A stretch of 64,000 bases of DNA from Blastocladiella emersonii ATCC 22665 (Eukaryota; Blastocladiomycota; Blastocladiomycetes; Blastocladiales; Blastocladiaceae), in contig JANHCV010000007.1 in the NCBI GenBank assembly GCA_025594325.1, positions 1,116,001 through 1,180,000 on the forward strand. The letters are read 5' to 3'. Below are positions 45,756-57,404 of the stretch, one piece after another. The notes under the pieces were generated by a model that was given only the letters and a program-made list of their open reading frames with translations, had not been told where the DNA came from and searched no databases. The first letter of the stretch is position 1. The number at the start of each line of letters is the position of its first letter. The position numbers and the translations under genes were made by a program.

Positions 45756-47863
45756 TTAAGCCTTGGGGGGAACAGGCGGCGGCGCGAGAATCCGCGACTT
45801 GGTCCGGCGCAGACGCACAGACGACGTGCGCTGGACGGCAGCCACGGCTTTCTTGAGGTCAGCGAGCGACCGCTGCCGGAGCCGCGCGATACGCTCCTCG
45901 TCCTCCTTGGTCATAAGCGGCGGACACTGCTCGACCTCGGCTTCGGTCGCGCTCGTGTCCAGCTTGGGCGGGTCGCTGAGAACCTGGCCCCCGGACGCGC
46001 GCGCGTAGTTGGGCGTCCACTCGACCCCGTTCGTGCGCGCGAGCCCGGTCCAGCGCGGGCCCCACACCCGCGTCGCGTCGCGCGTGAGAAGGCGGCCATC
46101 GTCGAACAGACAAGTCTCGACGCGGAACGGCGGCCGAGAGCCGGGCGCGTCAGCGATTTCGGTCAAGAACGAGAACACGCGCTGATGCACGCGTCGCGTG
46201 TCGTTGTGGCCGATGAGAACGAGAGGGAAGCAGTGAGGTTGGTGAATGAACACGTCGTGAACGACGAACGAAGCGCGGCCTAGGTCCGAGAGCCGCGCGA
46301 GGTTCGCGGCAAAGTAGATGTTGTCGTCCAGGAGCTTTTCGTCTGTTCCCGTGCACAGGTACACGGGCGGCCACGGTGCCCGCGTGCTGCCGCGATCGCG
46401 GCACGGACTAATCATAGGATGCGTTGAGGCAATGCGCTTGGCTTCCTTGGCACCGAAATGGTCGCGACCGACGTAATAATCCCACGTCTCGACCGCATGG
46501 CGGCCGAGAACGGACTCGGCCGGCGTGACAAGGAGGTCAAACTGGTTTTCGATCGTACTCGGGGTCTGGAGCGGCAAGTCGGTCCACGGAGAGATGCAGA
46601 CGATGGCCGAGGGCAGTGGATGGCCTTGCTCGCGGAGGAAGATGGTTGTTGAGAGCGCAAGATTGGCGCCAGCAGAGTCGCCCATCAGCACGATGCGCGA
46701 GGCGGGAATCCGCTCGACATGCGTGAGATACAGGTAAGCCGATGCGATGTCGTGGAGGGCATCGGGAAAGAGGTGCTCGGGAGAAAGGCGATAAGCACTA
46801 GACGAACGAGACGGAGATGGAGGAGATGGAGCGCCTGAGACTCATATACCAATCAGGAAACGTACACGTTCAGGAAGCGCCGGCGAAACATGCTGGCATA
46901 ATGAGCGACGACGGGGGAATAGAAAGCCTTGCTGCCGAAAAGGAAAGCACCACCGTGGACGAACAGGACGACGCGGTCGCTATCAACCACGGGAGGAACG
47001 ACCCAGTCTGCGCGCACGATCCACGAGCACACGTCGGGCACGCGCGGATACGTGGTGAGAAGGTTGGACTCAAGCACCAAGCGCACCGATCCGTTCGTGT
47101 CAGCTGTGACAGTAGCCGGTGCGGGAGTATCGGACGGCGCGCGCAAATCGACTTGCCACGAGAACTCCGTGACAGCCGTGTCGCGGAACAAGAGCAGCTC
47201 GACCGGTCTCTTGCTTAGTTTGCTGAAAGCCGAGAAGATCTCGCGCATGTGCGCCATGTCCATGGCGCCAAAGGTCGAGCGAGACGCACGAATAATCACG
47301 TCGGTGACCAGGTTACGGTTCGGACGCTCGGGACCGGTGAAGAGCGACGTGATCATGGTGGGCAGATGAATGAGACCCACGAATAAAAGCAAGAGAGCCG
47401 AACTGAGAGCCGAGCGTGGCGAGTAGTCGTAGCCTTCGAGGCGCAGGGCGCGATGCACAGGGCCGTTGACGCGCGCCGGATCGAAGTATGCATCAGGATC
47501 AGAGTCGTTGTTGGGGCGCGTCCACGCGCCAGCGGCAGCCAGGTCAAGCGGTACCTCCTCGTCAGCGTAGAGCGTAGTGGCATCGTCGATTAGAGCCGTA
47601 GAATCGAAGGACGCGTCTTTGGCGACAGGTCGGCTCTCGAGCTCAAAAACGAGCTCGGGCCAGGACGAGTCGATTGCAAGCGGCTGCTTGGCGCCGTCCT
47701 CGTCCTCCAGTGCAAACTGGCCCAAAGAGCTGACGAAATTCAAGTCGTAGAGCGGCGGCTCGAATGACGGCGGGACAGCCGGACGTGGATCGTCAGACTG
47801 CGTCGGAGCAGCAGGCGCGACATGCTGCAGCGGCGCCGGCGCTCGTTCATGCTTCGAGTCCAT
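45756..47863 (-). CDS. Alpha/beta hydrolase of the hormone-sensitive-lipase/esterase type
   Basis: Exons 47863-46866 and 46797-45756 (intron GTACGT...CTAG) give 679 residues. The start at 47863 was chosen as the ATG that begins the acidic, Pro-rich N-terminus (MDSKHERAPAPL); an in-frame ATG further up gives unlikely basic sequence. One hydrophobic segment lies near residue 165 (LSSALLLLFVGLIHL). The catalytic part has the oxyanion motif VVLFVHGGAFLFGS (about residue 303), VAYRLSPEHLFPDALHD, the nucleophile elbow VLMGDSAGANLALS (about residue 370), GTDEKLLDDN and the histidine region VFIHQPHCFP. These mark family IV (HSL/alpha-beta hydrolase 3) esterases. The C-terminal 150 residues are polar with Arg/Lys-rich helices and no known domain. 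Substrate is unknown; the hydrophobic segment suggests membrane or lipid-droplet association. Confidence 0.85.
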
Positions 47864-48416
47864 GTTGTCGATTCGTTGCAGTGAGTGAGGGAGGCCACAG
47901 TTCATAAGAAGAGCTTTATTTGTCAAGATCCGAGCAGAGAAGAGCCGACCCTTCCGGGCGAGGTCTCGTCCAGCGGCGCGTGTGAAACGCGAGCAACTCG
48001 CGGCGCGGGCGTTGAAAACGGCGAGCAACCTTCCACTTTCACGACCTCGGGCTCACTTTTCACACAGCCACATGTTTTGGTCTTTTTGGAAACCGAGTTT
48101 ATGCGTCAGTTTGCGCCTGTCTGGCGGATTGCTGAACGCCGATCCATGGCCAGACGGGAGACGCAATATCGCAGTTAGCGCGAGCTCGGAAGGCAGACAG
48201 CCCCATCGAGTTCCAGCTTTCTATATGATGATGGCCTTTGCGGCTCACAATGAGGCGACGATGCGCTCGATTGAACGAGAGCAAGGTTGAAGAGGGGAGG
48301 GACGCGATGGTCATGGGCGCGTGACCACCACCACCAGCGGCCGGGACCAGCCAGCCGTCCAGCCTCAGTGCTGCTCGGCCACCCCCGCTGCCGACCAGCA
48401 ACTCTATGCAATCGCC
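47864..48416. other. Divergent promoter region of the hydrolase and ANCHR-like genes
   Basis: No gene supported; open stretches are short and lack splice continuity. Confidence 0.4.
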
Positions 48417-49238
48417 ATGTCACACGACGCAAAGAACGAATCCGATGCAGCGCTGCTCGCGCGCCTCGCTCAGCTCAAGGGCGAGTCGGGCCCGGCGCCC
48501 GCTGCCGCTGACGACGCCGCGCTGGCGTCCCGGCTGCGAGCGCTGAGCTCGCCGACACAAGAAGAGCCCGCCGTGCTCCCTGCGCCGCCCGTCGACCCCA
48601 TCGACTCGCTCGTCGCCGACCTGCTCGACAGCTTTGACAACGAGGACGAGGAGCCCATCCCAGACGACGGCAGCAGCGAGTGGGCCGCGTACAGCGCCGT
48701 CTTCGGTCGTGCGCTCAACCACGCCCCCGCGCTCTCGTCGACGGTCCAGACGCTGCTTGATCGCATCGACCCTGCCGGGACGCTCGCCGTGGCGGAGGTT
48801 GGTGTTGACAGCGAGGCGGATGCACTTATCGAGCAAGTCTCCGAGTACGTCCGCCTTGGTGGCGGTGCCGACAGCGATGTCGACGAGTCCGCCGCCGAGG
48901 CCGAGTGGGAGCGGCGGCTCGCAGCGCTCAAACAGGCCGAGATCCACCCGTCGCATGTCGGCAGTGCTGGCGAGGGCAAGTCCGCGCCACGCCCGGATCG
49001 GGGGCCCGGTCCCGCGTCGAGCAGTCGACCCGCTGACGACTCGGACCACGACGACGAGCTGTGGTGCTGCATCTGCAACGACGACGCGACGCTGCAGTGT
49101 CACGGGTGTGACGGCGACCTGTACTGCGTGCAGTGCTTCCGCGAGGGGCACGACGGCGACACTGGTCTTGCGGTCCACGCACGCTCGTCCATTGCCGGGC
49201 TCCGTGCGGCCCTCGCAGCTGGTAAGCGAAAGGCATAG
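48417..49238 (+). CDS. ANCHR/ZFYVE19-like protein with B-box-type zinc finger
   Basis: Single exon, 273 residues from the ATG at 48417 ([17 protein letters not shown]). An upstream in-frame ATG at 48321 adds unconvincing Thr/Gln-rich sequence. The protein has short acidic helices ([29 protein letters not shown]) and a C-terminal zinc finger, [22 protein letters not shown] followed by [15 protein letters not shown], with eight Cys/His ligands in the pattern of the ABBA/B-box finger of human ANCHR. ANCHR delays abscission through VPS4 in the NoCut checkpoint; that role in fungi is inference. The arrangement, MIM-like helices before a C-terminal finger, is consistent with this family. Confidence 0.7.
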   Translation: MSHDAKNESDAALLARLAQLKGESGPAPAAADDAALASRLRALSSPTQEEPAVLPAPPVDPIDSLVADLLDSFDNEDEEPIPDDGSSEWAAYSAVFGRALNHAPALSSTVQTLLDRIDPAGTLAVAEVGVDSEADALIEQVSEYVRLGGGADSDVDESAAEAEWERRLAALKQAEIHPSHVGSAGEGKSAPRPDRGPGPASSSRPADDSDHDDELWCCICNDDATLQCHGCDGDLYCVQCFREGHDGDTGLAVHARSSIAGLRAALAAGKRKA

Positions 49239-49414
49239 ACGCCAAAATGTAACGCTTTTTTTCCCTGCACAACCTCCGTTCCCGCGAGCCAGGCCCGTTC
49301 GCGAAGTCGGAGGACTGGTCGGGGTGCCACCAGGCTGAGACGAGCGCAGAGTCGAGCGCTGCGGCGCCGCAAGGGACCACCCCTCCCACACGCGAGAGCC
49401 CAGCGCACGCAACC

Positions 49415-52400
49415 ATGAAATTAGTCAATGCAATCGTGTCCACGGCTGGGTCCGGTGGCCCGTCAGCTGCGATAGGCTCCCGCTCGCGGATCGCCCTCTA
49501 CGTGTCGGTCGCGCTGCTCGCGAGCCTGGGCGTCGGCGTTGCTGCGAGCCTCTACCGCTCTCGCTCCCATCGCAGATCGCTTCGCGTTGATCCCTCGGGC
49601 TTGTTCGGCGGCGCTCTCTCAAGTCCGTATTGCCCGAATTCGGCGTCGAGTGACTTCGCTTACGATCGGACGCCGTAGGCGAGGACCTTGCGTTTATCGT
49701 TCGCTCGTTCGTGAACTTTGCCCGCACTGCCGAGTTGAACGAGGATATCGTTCGGTACGGACTTGAAGCAACTTTGGCATGGCCCGTGCTGACGGTGATC
49801 GATGAATAGGGCAAACGCAATCTGCACGGAGTTGACTGCGAGTGGTACGATTGCGTGCCCTCTCTCGCTTCTCTCGATCCCCGCATGACGCCGTTGTCGT
49901 TGTAGTTGATGATCTGCGCGCCCTGCTCAACGCGCTTGGCCCGCCTGACGCTCAAACTCGTGCCGAGGCCGCCTGCCTGCTCAGCGGGTTGATCGAGAAG
50001 CGTACGCCACTGAATTGACCCGTTGCGAGCAATTCCGAGCTGACCTCGACCCTTGCCTAGCCGAGTACGCCGCCGCGCTCGCGAACTCGCTGCTCGAGCG
50101 TGTGCTCGCGGGCGTCCTGTCCGAGCCCAACGCCGCGATCAAAATGGTCTTCGTGGACATGCTTCCGATCCTCCTCCGTGTCGGTACGCTGTTACGGTTA
50201 CGCCGCAACTGAATCCAGTCCAGGAACTCACCGCACAACGGATTGGGTAGACTCCGAGGATACTCTGCTCGTCCGTGTTCTGGAGCGCAAAGACGTGCTC
50301 GCTGCGTTTGCGGACCTGTTCCTCCATCCCATCAAGGAGACGCCCGGACTCTCCCGTCGCGCGTGGAACTCGACGATGCACATTCTGCGCCGTGGTACGC
50401 TGCTCAAGCCCTTGCCCGCGACGCGAACGACCTTCGCTCACCGCGTTCATGTAGTTCCGACCGTTCAGCCGCTTCTCGACATCGGTCTGCTCACTCGGCT
50501 CTTCCTCGCCGTCGCCAACGTCAGCGGCGACGCGTCGTGGCGAGGCGACTACTGCACGATGCTCGAGCCTCTCCTGGCGCGCACCATCATCCCCCAACGG
50601 ACCACTTTGTTCGCCGAGTGGCGCGGCTCGAACCTGGATCCCGTCGCCGCCGTGATCGCCCTCTTCAACGAGGACGGTTCCCCCGCCGCAAGCACCGCCA
50701 TGTCGCTCCTCGCCTTCATTGCCAACGGGACCGCGTGGCGCGACGAGATCAACTCGCACGCCGCGTCGCTTGTCGATGGCATGCTGTCCGCGTCCAAGGC
50801 TGGCACCACGACCGGTTTTCCCCTCGCCCTCGCCACGATCATCGTGAACAGCGGTACGCACAGCTCGAGGCCAGGTCGTTGTCGAGACCTTGCTTGACAT
50901 GCGTCTGCTGTAGAGCGGGCGGCCGAGTACCTCATCCAGTCTGGGACGCTGCGACGGTTTCTCGACGACAACAAGTCGACGCTCAGCGAGTCCGAGAACT
51001 CCGAGATCATCCACACGCTCATGGTCATCCTGACTTCCTTCGAAATGGACTTTGGTACGCGTCCCCTTGACCCTCATCCCTCACACACTTCATCTCACTC
51101 AACCCTCGAAATTGGTAGCTGAGGCGGACGCAGAACTTCGTCGGACCTTCCTGATCGACTTTGCGTACCAGCACATCGGCGACACCGCGGCAAGCGTGCT
51201 GTTCCTCGTCCGCTTCGACCCGTCGCTCGACCGCATCGCGCGCGCATTCGCCAAGACGGTTGCCGAGTACGCGAGCTCCGACACCATCTCTGAGTGCCTC
51301 ACCGCCGAGTTCACCGTCATCAACGCGGCGTTCGCGCTGCTCCGCGTCTCGCCCGAGTCCGCCACCATCCTGCTCGACGACGGGAACCTGTGGCCGCTGC
51401 TTCGCCGGTTCGCGCTCCACCCGGGCATGCGCGAGCGCGAAGAGGTTTCGGGCCTCGTCGCGCTGCTCCTACGCGCGCGCCCCGACCTCGTCGACGACGC
51501 CGTCGCCACCTTCTACGGCCCGCTTCTCGTCCAGCTCAACGCCGCGCTCGCCGAGATCGTCCCGCCTGCGGTCGCCCTGATCCGCGAGTCCCGCAAACGC
51601 GGTGGCGAGTTCGACGAAGCGGCCGTCGCGCTGCTCAACGAGCGGATCGGGCACGTCGAGAAGAACGTGTTCGAGTTCCTGCGCAACCTCGACCCGGTTA
51701 CCGTCACCGCCATGTGGTCCACCTCGCCCGCCGCCCGCCAGGCGTTTGTCGACATCCTCGCGCTGTGCGAACGGTCCATGCTCGCCATCGTCGCCGACAA
51801 CGAGGGCAAGCTGTTCCCGATCATGCGGCTCGCGCGCCTGGTCGAGGAGATGGCCGCACAGCACGGCACGGGCACCTCGGGCGCGGCCAACGAGTTCATG
51901 GCCGACCTCGTCTTCTCGGGCAGCTCGGAGCTCATCCTTAACTTTCTGTACCTCCCGTTCTCGCTGCTCCGCACCTTCGTCGGGTACGACGAGCTGCGCG
52001 ACGCGGTTCTCGGCCAGCTGCCGCTCATGGCGTGCGCGTCGCTCCGGTTCGGGTACCAGGTCCTCGCGCGCGACTTTGCCGCCACCGCGCTGTACGCGCC
52101 GCACGGCCAGTGGCTCCAGCTCGAGCAACTCGCCATGCTCAACAACCGGAGCGCGCTCGTCAACTCGGACCCGGACTACGCCGCGGCCGACATCGTGTCG
52201 ACCGAGTTCCTGCGCCGCGCCATCATTCGCGACCCCGCCCTTGATCCCGTCCACTGGGCCAACGTCTCGGGCAACACGCCGACAGGGATCTGCGGCACGA
52301 CCGTGTTCAACTTCTCGCACACGGCCAACACGGCGCGCGCGTCGCACGGCGTGACGCGGACCGGCCGGTTTGCGTTCACGGTCGATGCGTCACTCGAGGG

Positions 52401-53697
52401 CATCCCAGTGATCGGGTGGACGTCGCACGCCGGCCCGCTGCGCGGCAACGACTACACGCTCGCGCCGGCCGCCCGCGACACGTGCGTCATGGACTTTGGT
52501 GCCGGCCGCGCCATGCACGCGGGCAAGGTGCGGTTCCTCAACAAACGGCTCGCCGAGTCGGGCCCGATCGTTGTGACGATCGACCTCGACCGCGGCGAAA
52601 TCGCGACTGCCGCCTACGGCCAGGCGCCGCAGGTCATTTTCCACGGCATCGACGCAGCAAAGACGTGGTACCCGGTCGTCGTCCAGCCGCCCAGCTCGTG
52701 CTCGATCGCCCGCTTCGACGCTGCGCCCGAGGGCTTCACGTCGATCACAGCGGCGGTCGCGCAAGGCGCCGCGGTCGCCGTCCGCCCTGATATCGAACCC
52801 ACTTCGCTTCCCACGGCGGTCCCGGCGTTCCGCTCGGCAGTCGCGACCACGGCCAAGCAAGGTCTGCTGCCTGACATCAACTTCTCGTCGTACTACGAGA
52901 GCACGCTCGTCGCCCCGCGCTCGCCGTGCACCGCTGTCGGCCTGCGCGCGCTCAACCACGCGCACTACCTCTGGGTAGCCGCGGGCAACGGCGTCGAGTT
53001 CACGGCGCAGTTCGTCCTCGGCGCGCACCCCAGCCTGCCGCCCAACGAGCGCGCGACCGCGCTCGAGGACTCGGTCGAGTGGCGCGAGTGGATCCCCGCA
53101 CTCGCCGACTTCATCGCGACGAGCCCGCCGCGCGCCAAATTGGACGAGTCGCAGCGCGTGGCGATGGTCGTGCGGTTTGCGGTCCGCGAGGGGTCCGTGG
53201 AGGCGGGCCGGCGCGAGTGGGACGTGTCGTGGTCCGAGCTCGGCTCCGATCCCGCAGCGCAGGACGTGGCGCTCTCGAGCGCGTTCCTCGTCTCCCGGTT
53301 CGCGCAGCCGCCGGCCAACGCGCCTCACCCCCACGAGCCCGTGCGGATGCAGCTCGGCGTTTCCATCGGGACCCCGCGCCTGTCGTCCGACGAGCGCGGG
53401 GACCCGGAGCTCGCGCTGTTCGCGTCCCTGCTTGTGTTCGGCGTGTCCAAGGGCCACGACAGCGCCATGTCGCCTGCCGACCTGTCGCCTATGATCCCGA
53501 TGCACGGCGGGTCTGGCAAGCCGGACGACGGGCTGCTGCTCCCAATCGTGATTGGTGCGCGCCACATCGAACTCGCGCTGCACGTCGGCGAGGGCGGGGA
53601 TGCGACCAAGGGGCCCATGGCGCGCGGGTGCCCGACGCTCGGTCGTGACGTGCTGAATGCCTGGGGTCTTATCAAAGACGGGGAGGAGAAGGAGTAG
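49415..53697 (+). CDS. Large SPRY-domain protein with N-terminal membrane anchor and armadillo-like body
   Basis: Nine exons: 49415-49622, 49679-49754, 49810-49844, 49906-50001, 50061-50183, 50251-50394, 50455-50853, 50914-51054 and 51119-53697; every junction keeps frame, giving 1266 residues. All introns but the first (GTCCGT) start GTACG. A membrane helix lies at residues 25-45 (SRIALYVSVALLASLGVGVAA). It is followed by helical repeats reminiscent of ARM/HEAT proteins (LRALLNALGPPDAQTRAEAACLL). A SPRY domain is at about residues 800-935 (RTGRFAFTVDASL; VIGWTSHAGPLRGND; VIFHGI; TWYPVVV). SPRY domains bind proteins and often serve ubiquitin-ligase adaptors. Yeast Ssh4/Ear1 also combine an N-terminal anchor with SPRY, but are half the size and lack this helical body. 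Function unknown. Exon 3 is only 35 nt. Confidence 0.8.
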
Positions 53698-53943
53698 ATG
53701 TGATACATGCGGTTTTGGTTCGTTGTGGTTTGAACTCCGCCTCGAGAAGAGCGGTGTACATTGACCTTTGGCCGTGGCATTTGTGCACAAGACGCGTCGA
53801 TCAAGCAAGTGATGGCCGCGAACCTGATCCGTAAACCTCACGCCCAAGATCTCCCCTCACGCGCGCGCCGCTCAGTTGTATCTCGTGGCGAAGTATCACG
53901 AACATAACTGAACGTATAGCCCCATGCAGTTTCTCGTCTCCTA

Positions 53944-54456
53944 TCACATACCCTCGGCCTCCTCCGACTCGACCTCGTCCACGCGGTCCTTGAGCGACTT
54001 CATCGAGACCCACAACGTGTAGCCGTAGCAGAGCAGCATGAACGCGTAGCCCGTGTATGACGGCATGTAGAAGGAGGGCGCGACGTTGAACACGCACGCG
54101 ACGGGGAGCAGCACGTAGACCCATGGCATGGCCAGGAGCTGGACCACGGCGTACGCGCTGGCCAGGATCGTGACAAGTGCAGTCGCAGCGACGATCGGGA
54201 GAATGATGGACAGCTCGGACACCATCTCTTGAATCATCGCCGGGGCTGCCGCGGTGCTCGGTTTGTTCCAGAGGTTGTACGACGAGCGGATGAGCTCCGG
54301 GATGGCCGCCGTGCTGAGGCAAGCGACCAGAAACAGAGCAGAGACTGCAACACGGCGGCCATGGTTCCGCCGGGCTTGGACGGCAGCCTTGGTGGGATGG
54401 TGCGGTTCGTCGTCCTCGAAATCGCTGGGAACAGTCGTGCCCATCTTAGAATTCAT
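53944..54456 (-). CDS. Small multi-pass membrane protein, unknown
   Basis: Single exon, 170 residues from the ATG at 54456 (MNSKMGTTVPSDFEDDEP). The frame stays open upstream to 54612, but that sequence is Arg-rich and unlike a start. Four hydrophobic segments are visible: VAVSALFLVACLSTAAI, LSIILPIVAATALVTILASA, VVQLLAMPWVYVLLPVACVF and YTGYAFMLLCYGYTLWVSM, followed by a charged C-terminal tail (VDEVESEEAEGM). There is no signal peptide and no recognised family. It is convergent with the SPRY-domain gene. Confidence 0.55.
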   Translation of the reverse strand: MNSKMGTTVPSDFEDDEPHHPTKAAVQARRNHGRRVAVSALFLVACLSTAAIPELIRSSYNLWNKPSTAAAPAMIQEMVSELSIILPIVAATALVTILASAYAVVQLLAMPWVYVLLPVACVFNVAPSFYMPSYTGYAFMLLCYGYTLWVSMKSLKDRVDEVESEEAEGM

Positions 54457-55006
54457 GGTAATGAGAGAGCTATGAGCGGAGAGAGAGCGGATGAAGCGGT
54501 CGAGCAGCGCGTGTTTTGACCTTCGCGGCATCGCCACGCGAGCCACAAGCAAAAAGCTTAACCGCGAGCTGCAGCGGAGAGGCCTGATTTGGAATCCGCC
54601 ATGCGTCCTCAAACGTGCTGAAAACGTGTTCCCGGCACACGTTGGCGGCCCGGATTGATGCGAGGGGTGATCGCTGCCACAGCACGCGTTCAGAGCAGCA
54701 CGCTTTCAGATAAGCGGTTTTTTTTACAGGTCGGTCAAGGGAACTTTTCAATCTTCGTGTAGAAAAAGAAAACACAATAGAGGACCTGCGGGAAAAACGG
54801 CGTGGCCGCCGGAAAAAAAAAGGCGCGACCTGAAACACGCGGGGCAGGTCACGCGCCGTGACCGCCACGGTCGGTCGCCCACCGCGCTCCGCTCCCTCGA
54901 CCCTTTCTCTCCTCCGCACGTCGTGCTGCACGCAAAATACACCGCTCTAACTCGGTGAAACACAATGAATCAATAACAGAATTTCCATGCAGCACGTCGT
55001 CAGGCC
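54457..55006. other. Intergenic region
   Basis: No gene supported. Contains homopolymer tracts (eight T at 54718-54725; a nine-A run near 54813). Confidence 0.4.
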
Positions 55007-55690
55007 GTGGCCATGGCACTTGCCGTCGCGGTCGTCCTCGCGCTGCATCAGCTTGTGAGGCTTCTCATGACCCCACGCCCGCGTCCGCGAGGTCGGCAGC
55101 TGTGGCAAGCCGCACCGTTTGACTTCGATCAATTTGACGATGCTGATTGCTGGGCAAGTTCCGCTTCCAGCGCAACGACATCATCTACCTCGCGGATCGA
55201 CTCCTTCCTCGCTTCATCCAACTTGGCGATCGGCACGGTCCCGTCCCTCGCCTTGCTGCTCTTTGCGTTCTTCTTCGCCGCCTTTCTTACCCGTGCCGGC
55301 TGGGCGACCTCTGTACCAACTTCCCGTACGACGAAACGCGCCTTTCCCACATCGTCAACTACCTGCAACGATGCCGTGGTGCTACGACACTCGCATCTCT
55401 TGGATCGGCTCCAAGCTCTTCCGCGGAAACCCGACGGTCGTCACTACGTGCTGTCCAACTCGGCGTATCCTCAGTTTCCGACGCTTCGGACTCCGCCCCG
55501 TCGAGGGCTCACGCCCGAACTTGCAGCGTACAAGCGCGCGATGAGTTCGGCACGCTCAACGATCGAGTGGGGCTTTCGCTCGTACGACGGAACGCAGCGC
55601 GAGCGCCGCGGCCAGGGCGTCATGCGACCGGATCCGTGCCACGCGCTCGCCGACGCGTCGTTCCGCGCGCTGGGCGCTCTGAATTGATTT
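55007..55690 (+). mobile_element. PIF/Harbinger-type DDE transposase remnant
   Basis: Two plus-strand frames hold parts of one transposase. From about 55100: FDFDQFDDADC, then after a frame change GKFRFQRNDIIYLADRLLPRF, VPRLAALCVLLRRLSYPCRLGDL and YDETRLSHIVNYLQ, the N-terminal helical region of Harbinger transposases. Back in the first frame: LLDRLQALPRKPDGRHYVLSNSAYP, TPELAAYKRAMSSARSTIEWGF, the region with the second catalytic Asp (here changed to Asn in SNSAYP) and the terminal Glu. The DGT region with the first Asp is missing. Internal deletion, frameshifts and a lost catalytic residue mean the element is dead. I could not define terminal inverted repeats or a target duplication. Confidence 0.75.
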
Positions 55691-57303
55691 TCTTCATGGT
55701 CTCGGCATAGGTGAGCGCAGCACGTAGATCAGCGACCGCGGCCTGTAGCGACCAGATCTGGTTGCCACAGTAGTCGTGATGACGGGAAGATCGGCGGCCT
55801 TGCGTGCAGTCTCGTCCAACTCGCTCTCGCTGTTCTCATCAGCAGTGGCGGCCATGAGCTCAATCGAGGCCATGCGCATTGCTTGGCGAGAATCGTGCAC
55901 CGGTGCTTGAAGCTGCAGATTGTCTCGACCAACGCGGCAAGGGCCTCGTGCTCATGAGTCTCAACAACACCTCGGTCGCCTCCATGAGGCTGCGCCTGCC
56001 TATTCGGCCTGCCCTTCTGGCCCAAGGCGATTTGACGCAGACCGCGCTCAAGAACCTGGCTTGATGGGGGCAAGAATCGCGCAACCGCAAGGCACACAAC
56101 GATGGCAAACATTTTCATTGCAGCGCTTCACGGCGTTCTCAAGCCATGGTCAGCGTTTAGCCGTTTGATCGCGAGAGATCTGCGATTTCCAGGCATTCTG
56201 TTAGGAGACATCCATGTTTTATTGAAGGCAAAATGCCTGTCACAGCAGGAGCGCTCCGTCCAACCTGATCACCCACGTCTGACAGCTCGCGAAGTGAGGA
56301 AATTGCCAAGGAACCATCGAGAGGATCCGCGATCCAGCATCCGCACCCTATTGCCGCGACGCATAACTCGCAAGAACCGTAACCGTCTCATCGATCCCAG
56401 AATGTGCAGCGAGGGGGGAGCGCGATCCCCCAAACTCGTCGTGAGCGAGTACGGAGCGCGATCCGTGGCTCGCTGCACATCGAGCATGACAAGACGGTCC
56501 GTCACAGGACTGTGCGTGAGCCGTTGGTGGGATGCACAAACTTAGTGTCGCGCGAGAGCGGCGTTCGAGGCGGGTGCAGATGCGGAATCGCGGATCGGTC
56601 TCGTTGGTGTCAAAGGGTCTGAAGCGAAGGACAATGCTGCAATGGCATTGCTCGAGTTTGAGGAAAGTGAGGCCTTAAAGCAGTCGAGTCTGCCATCAAT
56701 TGAAAAGTGAAATGCGCAATGGTTGATGCGTGCGTGGTTGTTGAGCCACCCACAATCGAGTTACACAAGCGGCGGCGGATCAACCCGCCAGCGAGGACCT
56801 AAGTCGCCAGAACAGGTTAGCGAGATCATTACCTGTGAGCAGCTAAACAGAGTAAATACTCATTCACGAAGTACTTAAACCTCATCGAGAATCAACTTCC
56901 TCTTGCACACAATGGCGGGGTGCTGGGCGAGCAGTCCTGCCCCCCTCACACTGTTCCGTGCGCAGGCATGCGGCTATGTGCGCGAGCGCTGTCAAAAATC
57001 GAGAGCAACAGCAAGGCAATTCAACGAGTCGCCAACGGGATAAATTGCAGCGGCCCGCGTCGTGGTTCGACTTTGCGCGAAGTCAAGGCCGCTGGAACGC
57101 TGGAAGTTCAGGCGAGCAAAGCGAGCGCGCTCCGCTGGAAACCGGCCGGATGCGAGTCCCGGGGGTATTGCATAAGTTGCAGCAAGTTATTGTTCGACGG
57201 CGTGTAGCCAGCGTTTCATGGTAGTCTATCACGCAGCGGGGCGCGGGAGAGAGAGCAAGCGATGACCGAACACGGCGTTTTCTTCCCAGCGGGCAAGCCA
57301 CGC
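55691..57303. other. Gene-poor region, possible remnant of an accessory transposon gene
   Basis: On the minus strand 56118-55700 coding-like pieces occur in three frames (MFAIVVCLAVARFLP; MASIELMAATADENSESELDETA; LQAAVADLRAALTYAETMKK), suggesting a decayed coiled-coil protein, perhaps linked to the Harbinger element. From 56120 to 57303 nothing is supported. Confidence 0.35.
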
Positions 57304-57320
57304 GACCCGCGTTGCGCCAC
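57304..57320 (+). promoter_or_regulatory. Shared family motif upstream of copy G
   Basis: GACCCGCGTTGCGCCAC on the gene strand, 85-101 nt before the start of copy G, the same spacing and orientation as before copies C, D and F although this gene is on the other strand, 22 kb away. Confidence 0.6.
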
Positions 57321-57404
57321 CAGCGTGAGCTGAAACCGATGGCGCGCTCGTCGCTTCGCAAGGGGTCCACTCCTGCTCAAAGAGCTTCCACGAATCGTGC
57401 TGCC

